This document shows positions 8,407-16,525 of a stretch of DNA of 64,000 nt, piece after piece. The stretch covers positions 558,001 through 622,000 of the forward strand of contig NZ_JAFKLZ010000002.1 of the NCBI RefSeq assembly GCF_017304615.1. Direction: 5' to 3'. The notes under the pieces were generated by a model. It worked only from the letters and a program-made list of their open reading frames with translations. It was not told where the DNA came from and ran no database searches. The translations under genes and the position numbers were made by a program. The stretch is from Sphingomonas sp. (GTDB lineage Bacteria > Pseudomonadota > Alphaproteobacteria > Sphingomonadales > Sphingomonadaceae). The first letter of the stretch is position 1, and the number at the start of each line of letters is the position of its first letter.

Positions 8407-9834
8407 TCACGACGCTGTCGCAGGCGACCCGGTGGCGATGTCGAAGGTCACGACGGCGCGCAGGCCTCTGCCAGACAGCGCCGTCTCGAGCGCTATGTCG
8501 GCGCCGATCGCGCGCGCCAGCGCCTCCGCGATTGAGAGGCCCAGGCCGGTGCCGCGCGCAGGGTCCCGGTGCCCGCGCGCGAACCGGTGGAAGACCGTGC
8601 CGCGCTGCTCGGGCGGGATGCCGGGACCGTCGTCCTCCACAACCACGCTAAGTCGGTCGCCTTCGCGCTCAATCGCGACGCGAACGCTCCCGCCCCGCAC
8701 GTTGTGCTTGATCGCGTTGTCGATGAGGTTGCCTACCAGTTCGACCGCAAACATGTCGTTGGTCACGACGGCCGGCGCGCCGGGCATGCGCTCCACCGCG
8801 AAGTCGATGCCGGCGCGGACAGCGGACAAGGCGTATTCGGACGCGGCTGCAGTGGCGATCTCGTTCGCGTCGACCGCCAGCAGTTCGACTCGGGACTGGT
8901 CCGCCCCGTCCGCGCGCGCCAATGCGAGCAGCTGGACGATCAGATGCTGCAAACGGTCGGTCGCCAGGTCGATGTCCTCTATCGACTCGCGCGCGACGTC
9001 GCTTCCCGGCTTTGCCCCTCGGAGTAAAGCGATGTGCGTGCGAAGGATCGTCAGCGGCGTGCGCATCTGGTGCGAAGCGTCGGCGGTGAAGCGGCGTATG
9101 CCCGCTACCGCAGCCTCGAGCCGCGCGAGCATCGCGTTGAACGCTCCGACAAGTTCCCGCAGCTCGCCCGGCACCTGATGGAGCGCCAACGGGGTGAGGT
9201 CGGCCGCCGAGCGGCGATCCATCTCCGCGCGAACCCGGTGCAAGGGACGCAGGCCCCAGCGGATCGCCAGCGGCAGCAGGGCGAGCGTGGCGCCGATCAG
9301 CACGAGCTCGAGAAGGACGAGCCCGGCAAGGAGACGGTTTGCGATCCGCTGGCGCGCGTCGAGTGTCTCGGCGACCTCGACGATCACCAGCCCATCGACC
9401 TGCGGAAGCCGGCGAGCCTCCGCCACGACGCGCACCGGGCGACCCGCGTAGACGGCGTCGCCGAACGCCACGTTCGTGTCGCCCAGATCGGTTGGCGCGA
9501 TGTTGGGTAGGTCCGCATAGCCCGTCAGGTTACGGCCCCGGTGCCGCACGCTGTAGTAGACATTGTCGCGTGCGGCGTCCTCGAGCATGCCGAACACCGC
9601 TGGTGACAGGTTGAGCCCGACATTGCCGTCCTCCACCGTCAGCGAGTCGACGATCGCCCGCGACGCGGCGCTCAGGATGCGGTCGTTGACCGCCTGGACA
9701 GACTGGTTGATCACCCATGCGCCGCCGAACCCGAGGATCAGCGCCAGCAGCATCACCGGGATCACCATGCCGCGCAGCATGCGCGAAGCGAGCGAGTGCG
9801 CTTGACCGCTTCCTGGCGCCACGTCCGACGTCAT
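8407..9834 (-). CDS. TctE-like sensor histidine kinase
   Basis: A 475-residue membrane kinase. It begins with a membrane span (about residues 18-40) and a periplasmic two-component-sensor N-terminal domain of the TctE type. A second span and a HAMP-like linker (LLPLAIRWGLRPLHRV) follow. The dimerisation/phosphoacceptor helix reads FTADASHQMRTPLTILRTHI with the active His. The ATPase lid and boxes are N (ELVGNLIDNAIKHN), G1 (VVEDDGPGIP) and G2 (GTGLGLSIAEALA). The start was chosen at 9834 because its ATG overlaps the stop of the response-regulator gene (ATGA). TctDE systems sense tricarboxylates, which fits the CitMHS neighbour. Confidence 0.88.
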   Translation of the reverse strand: MTSDVAPGSGQAHSLASRMLRGMVIPVMLLALILGFGGAWVINQSVQAVNDRILSAASRAIVDSLTVEDGNVGLNLSPAVFGMLEDAARDNVYYSVRHRGRNLTGYADLPNIAPTDLGDTNVAFGDAVYAGRPVRVVAEARRLPQVDGLVIVEVAETLDARQRIANRLLAGLVLLELVLIGATLALLPLAIRWGLRPLHRVRAEMDRRSAADLTPLALHQVPGELRELVGAFNAMLARLEAAVAGIRRFTADASHQMRTPLTILRTHIALLRGAKPGSDVARESIEDIDLATDRLQHLIVQLLALARADGADQSRVELLAVDANEIATAAASEYALSAVRAGIDFAVERMPGAPAVVTNDMFAVELVGNLIDNAIKHNVRGGSVRVAIEREGDRLSVVVEDDGPGIPPEQRGTVFHRFARGHRDPARGTGLGLSIAEALARAIGADIALETALSGRGLRAVVTFDIATGSPATAS

Positions 9835-10499
9835 TGGGCATCCAGCACGTAGCCCAGCCCGCGGATCGTGCGGATTCGTGGCCCGTCGGGCTCGAGCTTG
9901 CGCCGGAGCCGGGCCACGTAGACCTCGATCGCGTTGGGCGCGACCGCCTCGTCGTAGCCGAACACTTCCGCCGACAGGCGATCCTTGTCGACGACCTTGC
10001 CGACGCGCGCCGCGAGCCGTTCGAGCACGGCCCACTCGCGGCGTCGCAGGTCGATCGCGCGGCCGTCGATCGCCACCGTGGCGCGCGCCGTGTCGATTGT
10101 CAGCCGCCCGATCGTCTGCACCGGGTCGGCCTCCCCGCTCGCCCGGCGCAACAAGGCGCGGATCCGCGCCTCCAGCTCGCTCGGCTCGAACGGCTTGAGC
10201 ATGTAGTCGTCGGCGCCCGAGTCGAGCCCGGCCAATCGATCCTCCAGGGCGTCGCGCGCGGTGAGGATCAGCACCGGCACCTTGTTGCCAGCAGCGCGGA
10301 TCTTTCGGAGGACCTCGAGCCCCGACATCTCGGGCAGGCCCAGGTCGAGCGTGATGAGCGCATAGGGCTCGTCCGACGCCATCTGCCAGGCGGCCTCGCC
10401 GTCGCTTGCGATATCCGTGGCGTAGCCCGAGGCGCGCAGCGTCGCCGAGAGCCCACGTGCGAGCGAGGGGTCGTCCTCCACCAGTAGGATCCTCGCCAC
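9831..10499 (-). CDS. TctD-like OmpR-family response regulator
   Basis: A 222-residue regulator. The receiver domain begins ARILLVEDDPSLARGL, with the phosphoacceptor Asp in ITLDLGLPEMSGLEVL and the conserved Lys in ADDYMLKPFEPSELEARI. A winged-helix OmpR/PhoB DNA-binding domain follows, ending VYVARLRRKLEPDGPRIRTIRGLGYVLD. The start is taken as the GTG at 10499; another GTG two codons upstream (10505) is equally possible. The frame is open much further upstream, but that stretch lacks any domain and is antisense to the divergent solute-binding-protein gene. It is coupled to the sensor kinase by an ATGA overlap. Confidence 0.88.
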   Translation of the reverse strand: MARILLVEDDPSLARGLSATLRASGYATDIASDGEAAWQMASDEPYALITLDLGLPEMSGLEVLRKIRAAGNKVPVLILTARDALEDRLAGLDSGADDYMLKPFEPSELEARIRALLRRASGEADPVQTIGRLTIDTARATVAIDGRAIDLRRREWAVLERLAARVGKVVDKDRLSAEVFGYDEAVAPNAIEVYVARLRRKLEPDGPRIRTIRGLGYVLDAQ

Positions 10500-10563
10500 C
10501 GTCACCCCCAGTCGTTGACTCGTGTCGGCTATAAAGCGACTTTCCTGGCTAAACGGAAGCTCG

Positions 10564-11673
10564 ATGGCCCGGGGAGGGAACAGCAAGGTGACGGGGAGGA
10601 TGCCGAGACCGGTCCTGTTGCTGTTCGCGATCACCGGCTTGGCCGTGCTCGGTGCGCTCGTCTGGTGGATCGTGACGCTGGCGACGCGCGAGGATCTCCC
10701 CACTGCGGCCAAACGCGAGGGCGTCCTCGAAATCTGGTCGACGACCGACAGCGACCGGGTCAGGGAACTGCTCGCCGACTTCCGCAGGCTCCATCCTGGC
10801 ATCGAGGTCGTCTATTCGGACCTGCACGGGAGCGACATGCAGTCCGCCTTCCTGCGTGCGGCCAAGGAGAAGAACGGCACCGCCGATCTGTTGTGGAGCT
10901 CGGCCATGGACCTGCAGGTCAAGCTGCTCAACGATGGCTATGCGATGACCTACCGCTCACCCGAGGCGCCCAACCTGCCCGACTGGGCGAAGTGGAAGGA
11001 CCAGGCCTGGGGGATCACCGCTGAGCCGATCGTCATCGTCTACAACAAGAAGCTGGTGGCCGAGGACCAGGTTCCGCGCAGCCATGTCGCGCTGCGCAAG
11101 TGGCTCGAGGCGACGGGTCCGAATGATCGCCGCGAGGTCGCGACGTATGATCCCGTGCGCTCCGCGGTGGGCTATCTCTATCTGTCCCAGGACGAGCAGG
11201 CGTCGAACGACATCTGGCGCCTGGTGCGGGCGATGGCGCGCAACAACGTCCGGCTATACACGTCGGCGGAGGAGGTCCTGCGCGATGTGTCGGCCGGAAG
11301 GGTGGCGATCGGCTACAACATCGTCGGATCCTATGCCCTCGACGAGATGTCCAAGAACCCCAACATAGGCGTCGTCCTGCCGCAGGATTACACGCTCGTC
11401 ATGTCGCGGATCGCGATGATCCCAAGCCGTGCGCGCCACCCCGCCGCGGCGAAGCTGTTCCTCGACTTCCTGCTGTCGCGTCAGGGACAGAGGCGGTTGG
11501 CCGAGCGACGCATCACGCCTGCGCGCGGCGACATCGACCTTCCGCCACCACTTGGCACCTACACCACGCCGCTGCGCGCGATCCGCGTCGGGCCCGCCTT
11601 GCTGGTGTCGAACGACCAGCTCACCCGCCAGCACTTCCTGGCGCTGTGGGCCAAGGCGATCGCGCCGCAGTAG
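10564..11673 (+). CDS. Extracellular solute-binding protein (family 1 / iron-type ABC binding protein)
   Basis: About 369 residues. An N-terminal membrane/secretion segment (PVLLLFAITGLAVLGALVWWIV) is followed by a type II periplasmic-binding fold: ILEIWSTTD-like first strand (here VLEIWSTTDSDRVRELLADF), ADLLWSSAMDLQVKLLNDG, WGITAEPIVIVYNKKL, VAIGYNIVGSYA, and a C-terminal ALLVSNDQLTRQHFLALW. It is transcribed divergently from the TctDE-like genes, so it may be their target (inference). No ABC permease or ATPase is adjacent, so it may act as a sensor accessory rather than in a classical importer. Start uncertain: GTG 10522, ATG 10564 and ATG 10600 are all in frame; 10564 has the best-spaced purine-rich site. 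Confidence 0.78.
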   Translation: MARGGNSKVTGRMPRPVLLLFAITGLAVLGALVWWIVTLATREDLPTAAKREGVLEIWSTTDSDRVRELLADFRRLHPGIEVVYSDLHGSDMQSAFLRAAKEKNGTADLLWSSAMDLQVKLLNDGYAMTYRSPEAPNLPDWAKWKDQAWGITAEPIVIVYNKKLVAEDQVPRSHVALRKWLEATGPNDRREVATYDPVRSAVGYLYLSQDEQASNDIWRLVRAMARNNVRLYTSAEEVLRDVSAGRVAIGYNIVGSYALDEMSKNPNIGVVLPQDYTLVMSRIAMIPSRARHPAAAKLFLDFLLSRQGQRRLAERRITPARGDIDLPPPLGTYTTPLRAIRVGPALLVSNDQLTRQHFLALWAKAIAPQ

Positions 11674-11780
11674 AATGGGCGGCGCCGGGCGGGTTGGGAC
11701 TTTTCAACGTCGCGGCCACCTCTACCCAACCCGCGCTGTCGTAGGGTTCTCAATGAGCACCCCCGCTCAGGAGATGACAC

Positions 11781-12098
11781 ATGAACACGTTGAAGATCGC
11801 CGCCCTTGCATTGCTGACGTCCGGCCTCGCCACCGGCGCACTTGCCATGCCGGCGGGCAAGCTGAAGGGCGGCCAGTATATGGGCCAGGCGAAGGTCACG
11901 TTGGCCCAGGCGCGGGCGACCGCGCTCAAGGCACGCGGCGGCACCATCACCGATCAGGAGCTCGAAAGGGAGAAGGGCGGAAGCGGACTGCGCTACTCGT
12001 TCGACGTCAAGTCGGCCGGCAGGACCTACGAGGTCGGCGTCGACGCGAAGACCGGGGCGGTGCTGGAGAATGCCGCTGAAGGCAAGAACCCCGACTGA
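11781..12098 (+). CDS. PepSY-domain periplasmic protein
   Basis: A 105-residue exported protein. A signal peptide (MNTLKIAALALLTSGLATGALA) is followed by one PepSY domain: KVTLAQARATALKA, an extended charged strand (GTITDQELERE), LRYSFDVKSAGRTYEVGVDAKTG and a VLENAAEG ending. PepSY proteins are small periplasmic modules thought to modulate proteases or sensor domains. It follows the solute-binding-protein gene by 107 bases on the same strand and is closed by a strong hairpin terminator. It is close to a TctDE-type system, but any partner is inference. Confidence 0.8.
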   Translation: MNTLKIAALALLTSGLATGALAMPAGKLKGGQYMGQAKVTLAQARATALKARGGTITDQELEREKGGSGLRYSFDVKSAGRTYEVGVDAKTGAVLENAAEGKNPD

Positions 12099-12104
12099 TC
12101 GTCG

Positions 12105-12140
12105 CGGCGCGGGTCAGGGGAGGCCCGCGCCGTGCATTTT
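12105..12140 (+). terminator. Rho-independent terminator after the PepSY gene
   Basis: A perfect 9-bp G/C stem (12105-12113 pairs with 12124-12132; CGGCGCGGG with CCCGCGCCG) has a 10-base loop. It is followed by TGCATTTT at 12133-12140. It begins seven bases after the PepSY stop codon. This ends plus-strand transcription before the minus-strand FTR1 gene. The rest of the 12141-12241 gap shows nothing further. Confidence 0.75.
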
Positions 12141-12241
12141 CGTGGACGCTGAAATGTATGGAGGCTCTGCCGGAACCTGCGCAGATGCCACGAGAAGTCG
12201 AGTGGAGGCCGTGCGGTAGCGCGAACCTCGCTGCATGGCGT

Positions 12242-14179
12242 TCAACGGAACGGTCCCGACGCGCGGCGCCGGTTGAGTAGAAATCCAGCCGCCACCGCCA
12301 GGATCATGGCCAGCTGGGCGGAGACCGACTGCCAGGTGGGGAACAGGCCGAGCATGGTGACGCGCGGTGCGCCGGCGAGCGGTGCGATGTCGATGATCCC
12401 CGCTTCCTGGAGCGCGGCCACGCCCTTCCCCGCCAGCACGACGGTCAGCGCGGCCATTAGCCAGGCGCTGTAGGAGAAGAACTTGGCGATCGGCAGATCG
12501 CGGCTGTAGCTCAGCATCGCCCACGCGATCAGGCCCAGCAGAGCGACGGCCGACCCGGCACCGGCCAGCAGCATCCCGCCATTCCCCTGCGTCCAGAGCG
12601 CAGCGTAGAACAGGATCGTCTCGAAGACCTCGCGGTAGACGACGACGAACGCCAGCCCGAACAGGAACCAGGCGGACTGCCGCGACAGGGCGCGCGACAT
12701 CCGCTCGCGGATGTAGCGCTGCCACTGGTCTGCCTGCGCCTTGCCGTGCATCCAGATGCCGACGGAGAGCAGGACCACGGCCGCGAACAGCGATCCGAAT
12801 CCCTCGGTCAGCTCGCGGCTCGCGCCGCTGATCCCGATGGCGTAGGTCGCGGCGGCCCAGGTGAGGGCGCCGGCCAGCAGGGCGCCGATCCAGCCGCCGT
12901 GGACGTATGGCAGGACCTCGGCGCGGTCCGCCTTGCGCAGGAACGCGATCATCGCGACGACGATCAGCAGCGCCTCGAGGCCCTCGCGCAGCAGGATCGT
13001 GAACGCGCCGATGAACGTGGAGGCGCTGCTCGCGGCATCGGGCGACAGCGCGGTTTCGGCATCGTCGAAAAGCCCGTCCAGGACCTGCACGCGCGTCGCG
13101 ATCTCGTCGACAGGCCGGCCGTCCTGGAGCGCCGCGCGGAACTCCTCCATCGCCCCCTCGATATGACCCATCAGCGTCGCGTCTCGCGCGGTGAGCGTCG
13201 GCTCGACCGGCTCGAACCCGTCGAGATAGGCGGACAGCGCGAGTTCGCGCGCCGTCCGCCGGTCGCCGGCTCGGTAGGCCGCAAGGCTCTGCGCGAGCTT
13301 GGTTCGGGCGACGGTGAGTGAACCGGCCGCGGACTGCATTACGGCGCCCGGATGCCGGCGGAGATAGGCCATCACCGCGTCGGCCTTGGCCTGCCCGATC
13401 TCGACGGCGAGCGCCTGCGGCGTCAGTCCCGCAAGCGTGGCGAGGTCGGGGATACGTCGGCGGAGGGAAGCGTCGTTCTTCCAGAACCGCTCGCCCTCGG
13501 CGGCCATGGCGTCCGTGAAGGCGAAGCGTCCGGCGTAGAAGGCCAGCGCCCAGCGGTCGTCCGACGGCAGCGACTCGAAGCTCTGCATGGCCGTGCCGTC
13601 GATGCCCTGGTCGATCACCTGATAGAGCGCGAAGGCGCTGCGCTGCCGCGCCCGTGCGATGTCGGCGAACGCGATGGGGGGCGTTGCGAGCTTGGCGGCG
13701 TCGGGACCGCGTCCATCGCCGTTCATGCCGTGGCAGCTCGTGCAGTTCTGAGCGAACAGGGCCGCGCCCCGCGCCAGGTTGGGCGCGCGGCCTGGCGCGA
13801 GCGGGATCGGATAGGCCTTCAGCAGGTCGGCCGCCAGACCGTGGGCGAGCCGTGCGACCTCATCGGGCGCCCCCTTCGCGGCGATGAGCGATCGGAGCCG
13901 CGCCGCACCGGCAACGAGCGCCGCCTTGGCCGGCGAGGCCGGCAGCCTGGTCAACCGTTCAGTGATGGAGGCGGCGAATTCGGTCATCTCGGCATATTCG
14001 GTCGGACTCTTGACCTGGCCCCGGTCGACCGCGCCTGCATAGTCGACCGCCACGTAGTCGAGCAGGCGCCAGGCCGTCGGCACGTCAGCAGCCTGCGCGA
14101 TCGCGGCGCCACAGCCGAGAACGCAGAGCATGGCGGCCAGCATGGCCACAAGGCGCCGCAACGCGTGCTGCCCAGGCAT
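12242..14179 (-). CDS. FTR1-family metal permease with N-terminal cytochrome c domain (PbrT-like)
   Basis: About 645 residues. A signal peptide (LVAMLAAMLCVLGCGAAIAQA) is followed by a periplasmic region containing a c-type haem motif (CTSCHG) with a downstream Met ligand candidate (GTAMQSF). A C-terminal FTR1 permease domain of about seven spans carries both family RExxE motifs (REGLE and REVFE). Cytochrome c/FTR1 fusions include the lead-uptake protein PbrT; others transport iron. The promoter directly upstream contains a MerR-type operator next to a PbrR-like regulator gene, which favours the PbrT reading. The predicted -10 lies only about eight bases from the in-frame ATG at 14218, so the ATG at 14179 was chosen; leaderless translation from 14218 is possible. 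Confidence 0.82.
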   Translation of the reverse strand: MPGQHALRRLVAMLAAMLCVLGCGAAIAQAADVPTAWRLLDYVAVDYAGAVDRGQVKSPTEYAEMTEFAASITERLTRLPASPAKAALVAGAARLRSLIAAKGAPDEVARLAHGLAADLLKAYPIPLAPGRAPNLARGAALFAQNCTSCHGMNGDGRGPDAAKLATPPIAFADIARARQRSAFALYQVIDQGIDGTAMQSFESLPSDDRWALAFYAGRFAFTDAMAAEGERFWKNDASLRRRIPDLATLAGLTPQALAVEIGQAKADAVMAYLRRHPGAVMQSAAGSLTVARTKLAQSLAAYRAGDRRTARELALSAYLDGFEPVEPTLTARDATLMGHIEGAMEEFRAALQDGRPVDEIATRVQVLDGLFDDAETALSPDAASSASTFIGAFTILLREGLEALLIVVAMIAFLRKADRAEVLPYVHGGWIGALLAGALTWAAATYAIGISGASRELTEGFGSLFAAVVLLSVGIWMHGKAQADQWQRYIRERMSRALSRQSAWFLFGLAFVVVYREVFETILFYAALWTQGNGGMLLAGAGSAVALLGLIAWAMLSYSRDLPIAKFFSYSAWLMAALTVVLAGKGVAALQEAGIIDIAPLAGAPRVTMLGLFPTWQSVSAQLAMILAVAAGFLLNRRRASGPFR

Positions 14180-14224
14180 CGTCGGGAAACGGGGTCGGGG
14201 ATGGTCGGATGTCGGCATCCGCGT

Positions 14225-14255
14225 CTGATAAAGGCTCTAGCCGCTAGAGGGTCAA
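14225..14255 (-). promoter_or_regulatory. MerR-type promoter/operator of the FTR1 (pbrT-like) gene
   Basis: Read on the minus strand: a -35 TTGACC (14255-14250), then an inverted repeat CTCTAG-CGG-CTAGAG (14249-14235), then a -10 region TTTATC/TATCAG (14232-14225). The spacing is 17-19 bases depending on the -10 chosen. A dyad placed inside an over-long spacer is the hallmark of promoters activated by MerR-family metal sensors. The arms resemble the CTATAG/CTAGAG dyad of the pbr operon. It lies between the MerR-family gene and the permease it presumably controls. Confidence 0.75.
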
Positions 14256-14277
14256 GCAGTTTTGCGAGTTATTTGCA

Positions 14278-14718
14278 TTAGCGATCCACGCCCCTCATTC
14301 CGCCGCACGGGTCAGGATCCGGGCCGAGCGAGCCGATGATGCGGCACTCGGATATCGTCCCGTGGACGCATTGCACGATGAGCCTATCCAGCTCCGCGCG
14401 CAGCGTGGTCAGATCGGCGAGCTTGCGGTCGATGTCCGCGAGATGCTCGCGCGCGATCAGGTCGACGGCCTCGCAAGGCTCGTCCCGCTGGTCGGACAGC
14501 CCGACCAGCGCCTTTACCAGGTCGAGGGAGAAGCCGAGCGAACGCGCGCGGCGTATGAAGGCGAGCCGGGCGAGGTGGTCGGGCAAATAGGTCCGGTAGT
14601 TCGCCGCCGTCCGCCCGGGCGCGGCCAGCAGGCCGATCGACTCGTAGTAGCGGATCGTCTCGACCCTGGTGCCAGTGGCTGCTGCGAGCTTGCCGATGCT
14701 CAGTGATGCGGAGGCCAT
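14278..14718 (-). CDS. MerR-family metal-responsive regulator (PbrR/CadR-like)
   Basis: A 146-residue regulator. The N-terminal winged helix-turn-helix reads LSIGKLAAATGTRVETIRYYESIGLL with the RTYLPDHLARLAFIRRARSLGFSLD wing, followed by the long dimerisation helix. Cys82, Cys117 and Cys125 sit at the metal-site positions of the family (first Cys at the start of the dimer helix, then a C-x7-C loop), with an extra Cys138 in the tail. This pattern fits Pb/Cd/Zn-type sensors. It is immediately upstream of the FTR1 permease on the same strand with the operator between them, the pbrR-pbrT layout. Metal specificity is inferred, not proven. Confidence 0.8.
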   Translation of the reverse strand: MASASLSIGKLAAATGTRVETIRYYESIGLLAAPGRTAANYRTYLPDHLARLAFIRRARSLGFSLDLVKALVGLSDQRDEPCEAVDLIAREHLADIDRKLADLTTLRAELDRLIVQCVHGTISECRIIGSLGPDPDPCGGMRGVDR

Positions 14719-14797
14719 TCTTTCGTCCGATCGTGAGAAGTGTCGGGCGGGTCACGGCGTGCCACGCGGCACGAGTTCCCGTGCCCGATCGCCCAAT

Positions 14798-16150
14798 TCA
14801 ATGCGGATGCCCGTCGTGGCCGGCGGGCTCGGTCATCGCGAAGGGCAGCGCCTCCGCTCGGCCGCCCTCAGCCAGTTCCAGCACTGCCTTGAACTCGTGC
14901 GGCTCCTGCGGAGCGACCGTGCTCTCGAACACGTTTCGCTGGTCGGTTGGGACGAGATGGAGCGTCTCGCATTCGCCACCAAGGCGGTCGATGACGACCT
15001 CTGCGACCATGTCGCCCTGCGCCCGGGTGAACGTCGCCCGCATCCGCTCACCGTCCGGCGTGTCCACGATTTCCAGAACCCCCTGGGCCAGATCTCCACT
15101 GAACCGGAACGGGTCGGGCGCGTGGTGGTGGCCCGAGTCGCCAGCCGGTTGCGCCGTGGGCACGGGCAGGTCCGAGGGGTCGAACGTGACGTTCGCGCTG
15201 CGGAGCGCTGGGATGTGCCCGAGCAGTTCGGCCTTCAGCCTGCGCGAGATCGCGACGCCTTCCGCCATCGGCGCCGCCTCGTCGACCACGATGGCGACGT
15301 CCGCATGGAGCCGGTGCCCCATCCAGCGAGCGCGCGCGTCAAGCACCCTGACGATGCCCGGCACGTGCTCGGCGGCATGGCGGATCTCCTCGGTGACGCC
15401 CGGTTCCACGCCATCGAGCGTGCGGGTGATGACCGCGCGTGCCGACTGCCAGACGATGCCCAGGATCGCGATGGTGATGAGCAGCCCGATGATCGGATCG
15501 GCGAGCGGATAGCCGAACCAGACGCCGACCGCGCCCAGCACGACCGCGAGGGAAGTCAGCCCATCGGTGCGGGCGTGGTATCCGTCGGCGATCAGCGCCG
15601 CACTGTTCATCTGCCGCCCGACGCGGATGCGGAACACCGCGACGATCTCGTTGCCGGCGAAGCCGATCACGCCGGCGGCGGCCAGCCATCCGAGATGCGT
15701 GACGGCCTGCGGATGGATCAGGCGGCTGATCGCCTGATAGCCCGCGACTACCGCGCTGAAGAGGATGATCAAAACGATGAGGATGCCGGCGAGATCCTCC
15801 ACCCGGCCGAGGCCGTATGTGAACGTCTTGGACGGCTTGCGGCGGGCGAGGACGAACGCGAACCACAGCGGAATTGCCGTGGTCGCGTCCCCGACGTTGT
15901 GGATCATATCCGCCAGCAGCGCGACCGAACCCGACAGGATCACCACGACGAACTGCAGCGCCGCGGTGATGGCGAGGATGAAGAATGACCACTTGATCGA
16001 CCAGATGCCGCGGTCGGTGGTGGTGAGCGACGGATCGATGACGCCGTGAGTGTGGCCATGCCCGCCACCGCTGCCATGATCATGGCCGTGCCCGGCATGG
16101 CCGATCGACGCCTGGCCCCCGAAGCCCAGCCATTCGCGGATGCTCGTCAT
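14798..16150 (-). CDS. dmeF: DmeF-like cation diffusion facilitator
   Basis: A 450-residue CDF transporter. A His-rich N terminus (GHAGHGHDHG, GHGHTHG) precedes six membrane spans. The spans carry the CDF metal-site motifs ADMIHNVGDATT (span 2) and ADGYHARTDGLTS (span 5). A cytoplasmic domain and a His-rich extension (GHHHAPDP, GHDGHPH) complete it. CDF proteins export divalent cations by proton exchange; DmeF types handle Co and Ni. It follows the RcnR/CsoR-type repressor gene by ten bases, the dmeRF arrangement known from rhizobia. The start has a clear GAGGA ribosome site. The C-terminal region is longer than in minimal CDFs. Confidence 0.87.
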   Translation of the reverse strand: MTSIREWLGFGGQASIGHAGHGHDHGSGGGHGHTHGVIDPSLTTTDRGIWSIKWSFFILAITAALQFVVVILSGSVALLADMIHNVGDATTAIPLWFAFVLARRKPSKTFTYGLGRVEDLAGILIVLIILFSAVVAGYQAISRLIHPQAVTHLGWLAAAGVIGFAGNEIVAVFRIRVGRQMNSAALIADGYHARTDGLTSLAVVLGAVGVWFGYPLADPIIGLLITIAILGIVWQSARAVITRTLDGVEPGVTEEIRHAAEHVPGIVRVLDARARWMGHRLHADVAIVVDEAAPMAEGVAISRRLKAELLGHIPALRSANVTFDPSDLPVPTAQPAGDSGHHHAPDPFRFSGDLAQGVLEIVDTPDGERMRATFTRAQGDMVAEVVIDRLGGECETLHLVPTDQRNVFESTVAPQEPHEFKAVLELAEGGRAEALPFAMTEPAGHDGHPH

Positions 16151-16160
16151 GCGGTGTTCC

Positions 16161-16427
16161 TCAAAGATACTTAGTGAGCGATTTGAACTCGCGCAGCGCC
16201 TGTTCCGGGCTGATGCCGCCGTCGGCGACCGCGTCGGCGATGCAGTGCTCCATGTGGTCGTGGATGAGCGCGCGCTTGACGGTGCGCACGGTGCTCTCGA
16301 CCGCCTGAAGTTGCTGCGCGAGGTCGAGGCAGGATCGGCCGTCGGTAAGCATGGTTAGAATGGATGCGAGGTGCCCTTGCGCTTGGGTCAGTCCGCGCCG
16401 GACCTCGGGATCGGAAGCATGTGACAT
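16161..16427 (-). CDS. dmeR: DmeR-like RcnR/CsoR-family metal-sensing repressor
   Basis: An 88-residue all-helical repressor of the metal-sensitive (DUF156) family: RGLTQAQGHLASILTMLTDG, Cys33 in RSCLDL, then HDHMEHC with His58 and Cys62. His3 is also present. Spacing C33-H58-C62 equals the C-H-C triad of CsoR, and His3 gives an H-C-H-C fingerprint compatible with nickel/cobalt sensing. It is first in a two-gene operon with the DmeF exporter. Its own promoter overlaps a G/C-tract palindrome typical of this family's operators, so autoregulation is likely (inference). Confidence 0.85.
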   Translation of the reverse strand: MSHASDPEVRRGLTQAQGHLASILTMLTDGRSCLDLAQQLQAVESTVRTVKRALIHDHMEHCIADAVADGGISPEQALREFKSLTKYL

Positions 16428-16431
16428 GCTG

Positions 16432-16461
16432 CCCCCTACCCCCTAGGGGGGAGGGGGTCAA
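16432..16461 (-). promoter_or_regulatory. DmeR operator (G/C-tract palindrome) and promoter
   Basis: Centred on CCCCCTAGGGGG (16439-16450), flanked by a second CCCCCTA on one side and AGGGGG on the other. Together 16432-16457 is a 26-base near-perfect palindrome with one mismatch. RcnR/CsoR-type repressors recognise G/C tracts of this kind flanked by A/T. A -35-like TTGACC lies at 16461-16456 on the minus strand, so the operator fills the spacer and the -10 position, where bound repressor would block transcription of dmeRF. The start codon is at 16427. Confidence 0.78.
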
Positions 16462-16525
16462 CCGGTCGGTGAGGACGAGCAGTCATGGACGAACACTTCA
16501 CTTTCGACGTAGTCAGCGCCTAATC

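Noticed and set aside
12242-14179. Ferrous/ferric iron permease efeU/ftr1 as the firm call.
   Set aside because: The RExxE motifs fit, but the cytochrome c fusion and PbrR-like regulator with operator favour a PbrT-like protein. The metal is left open.
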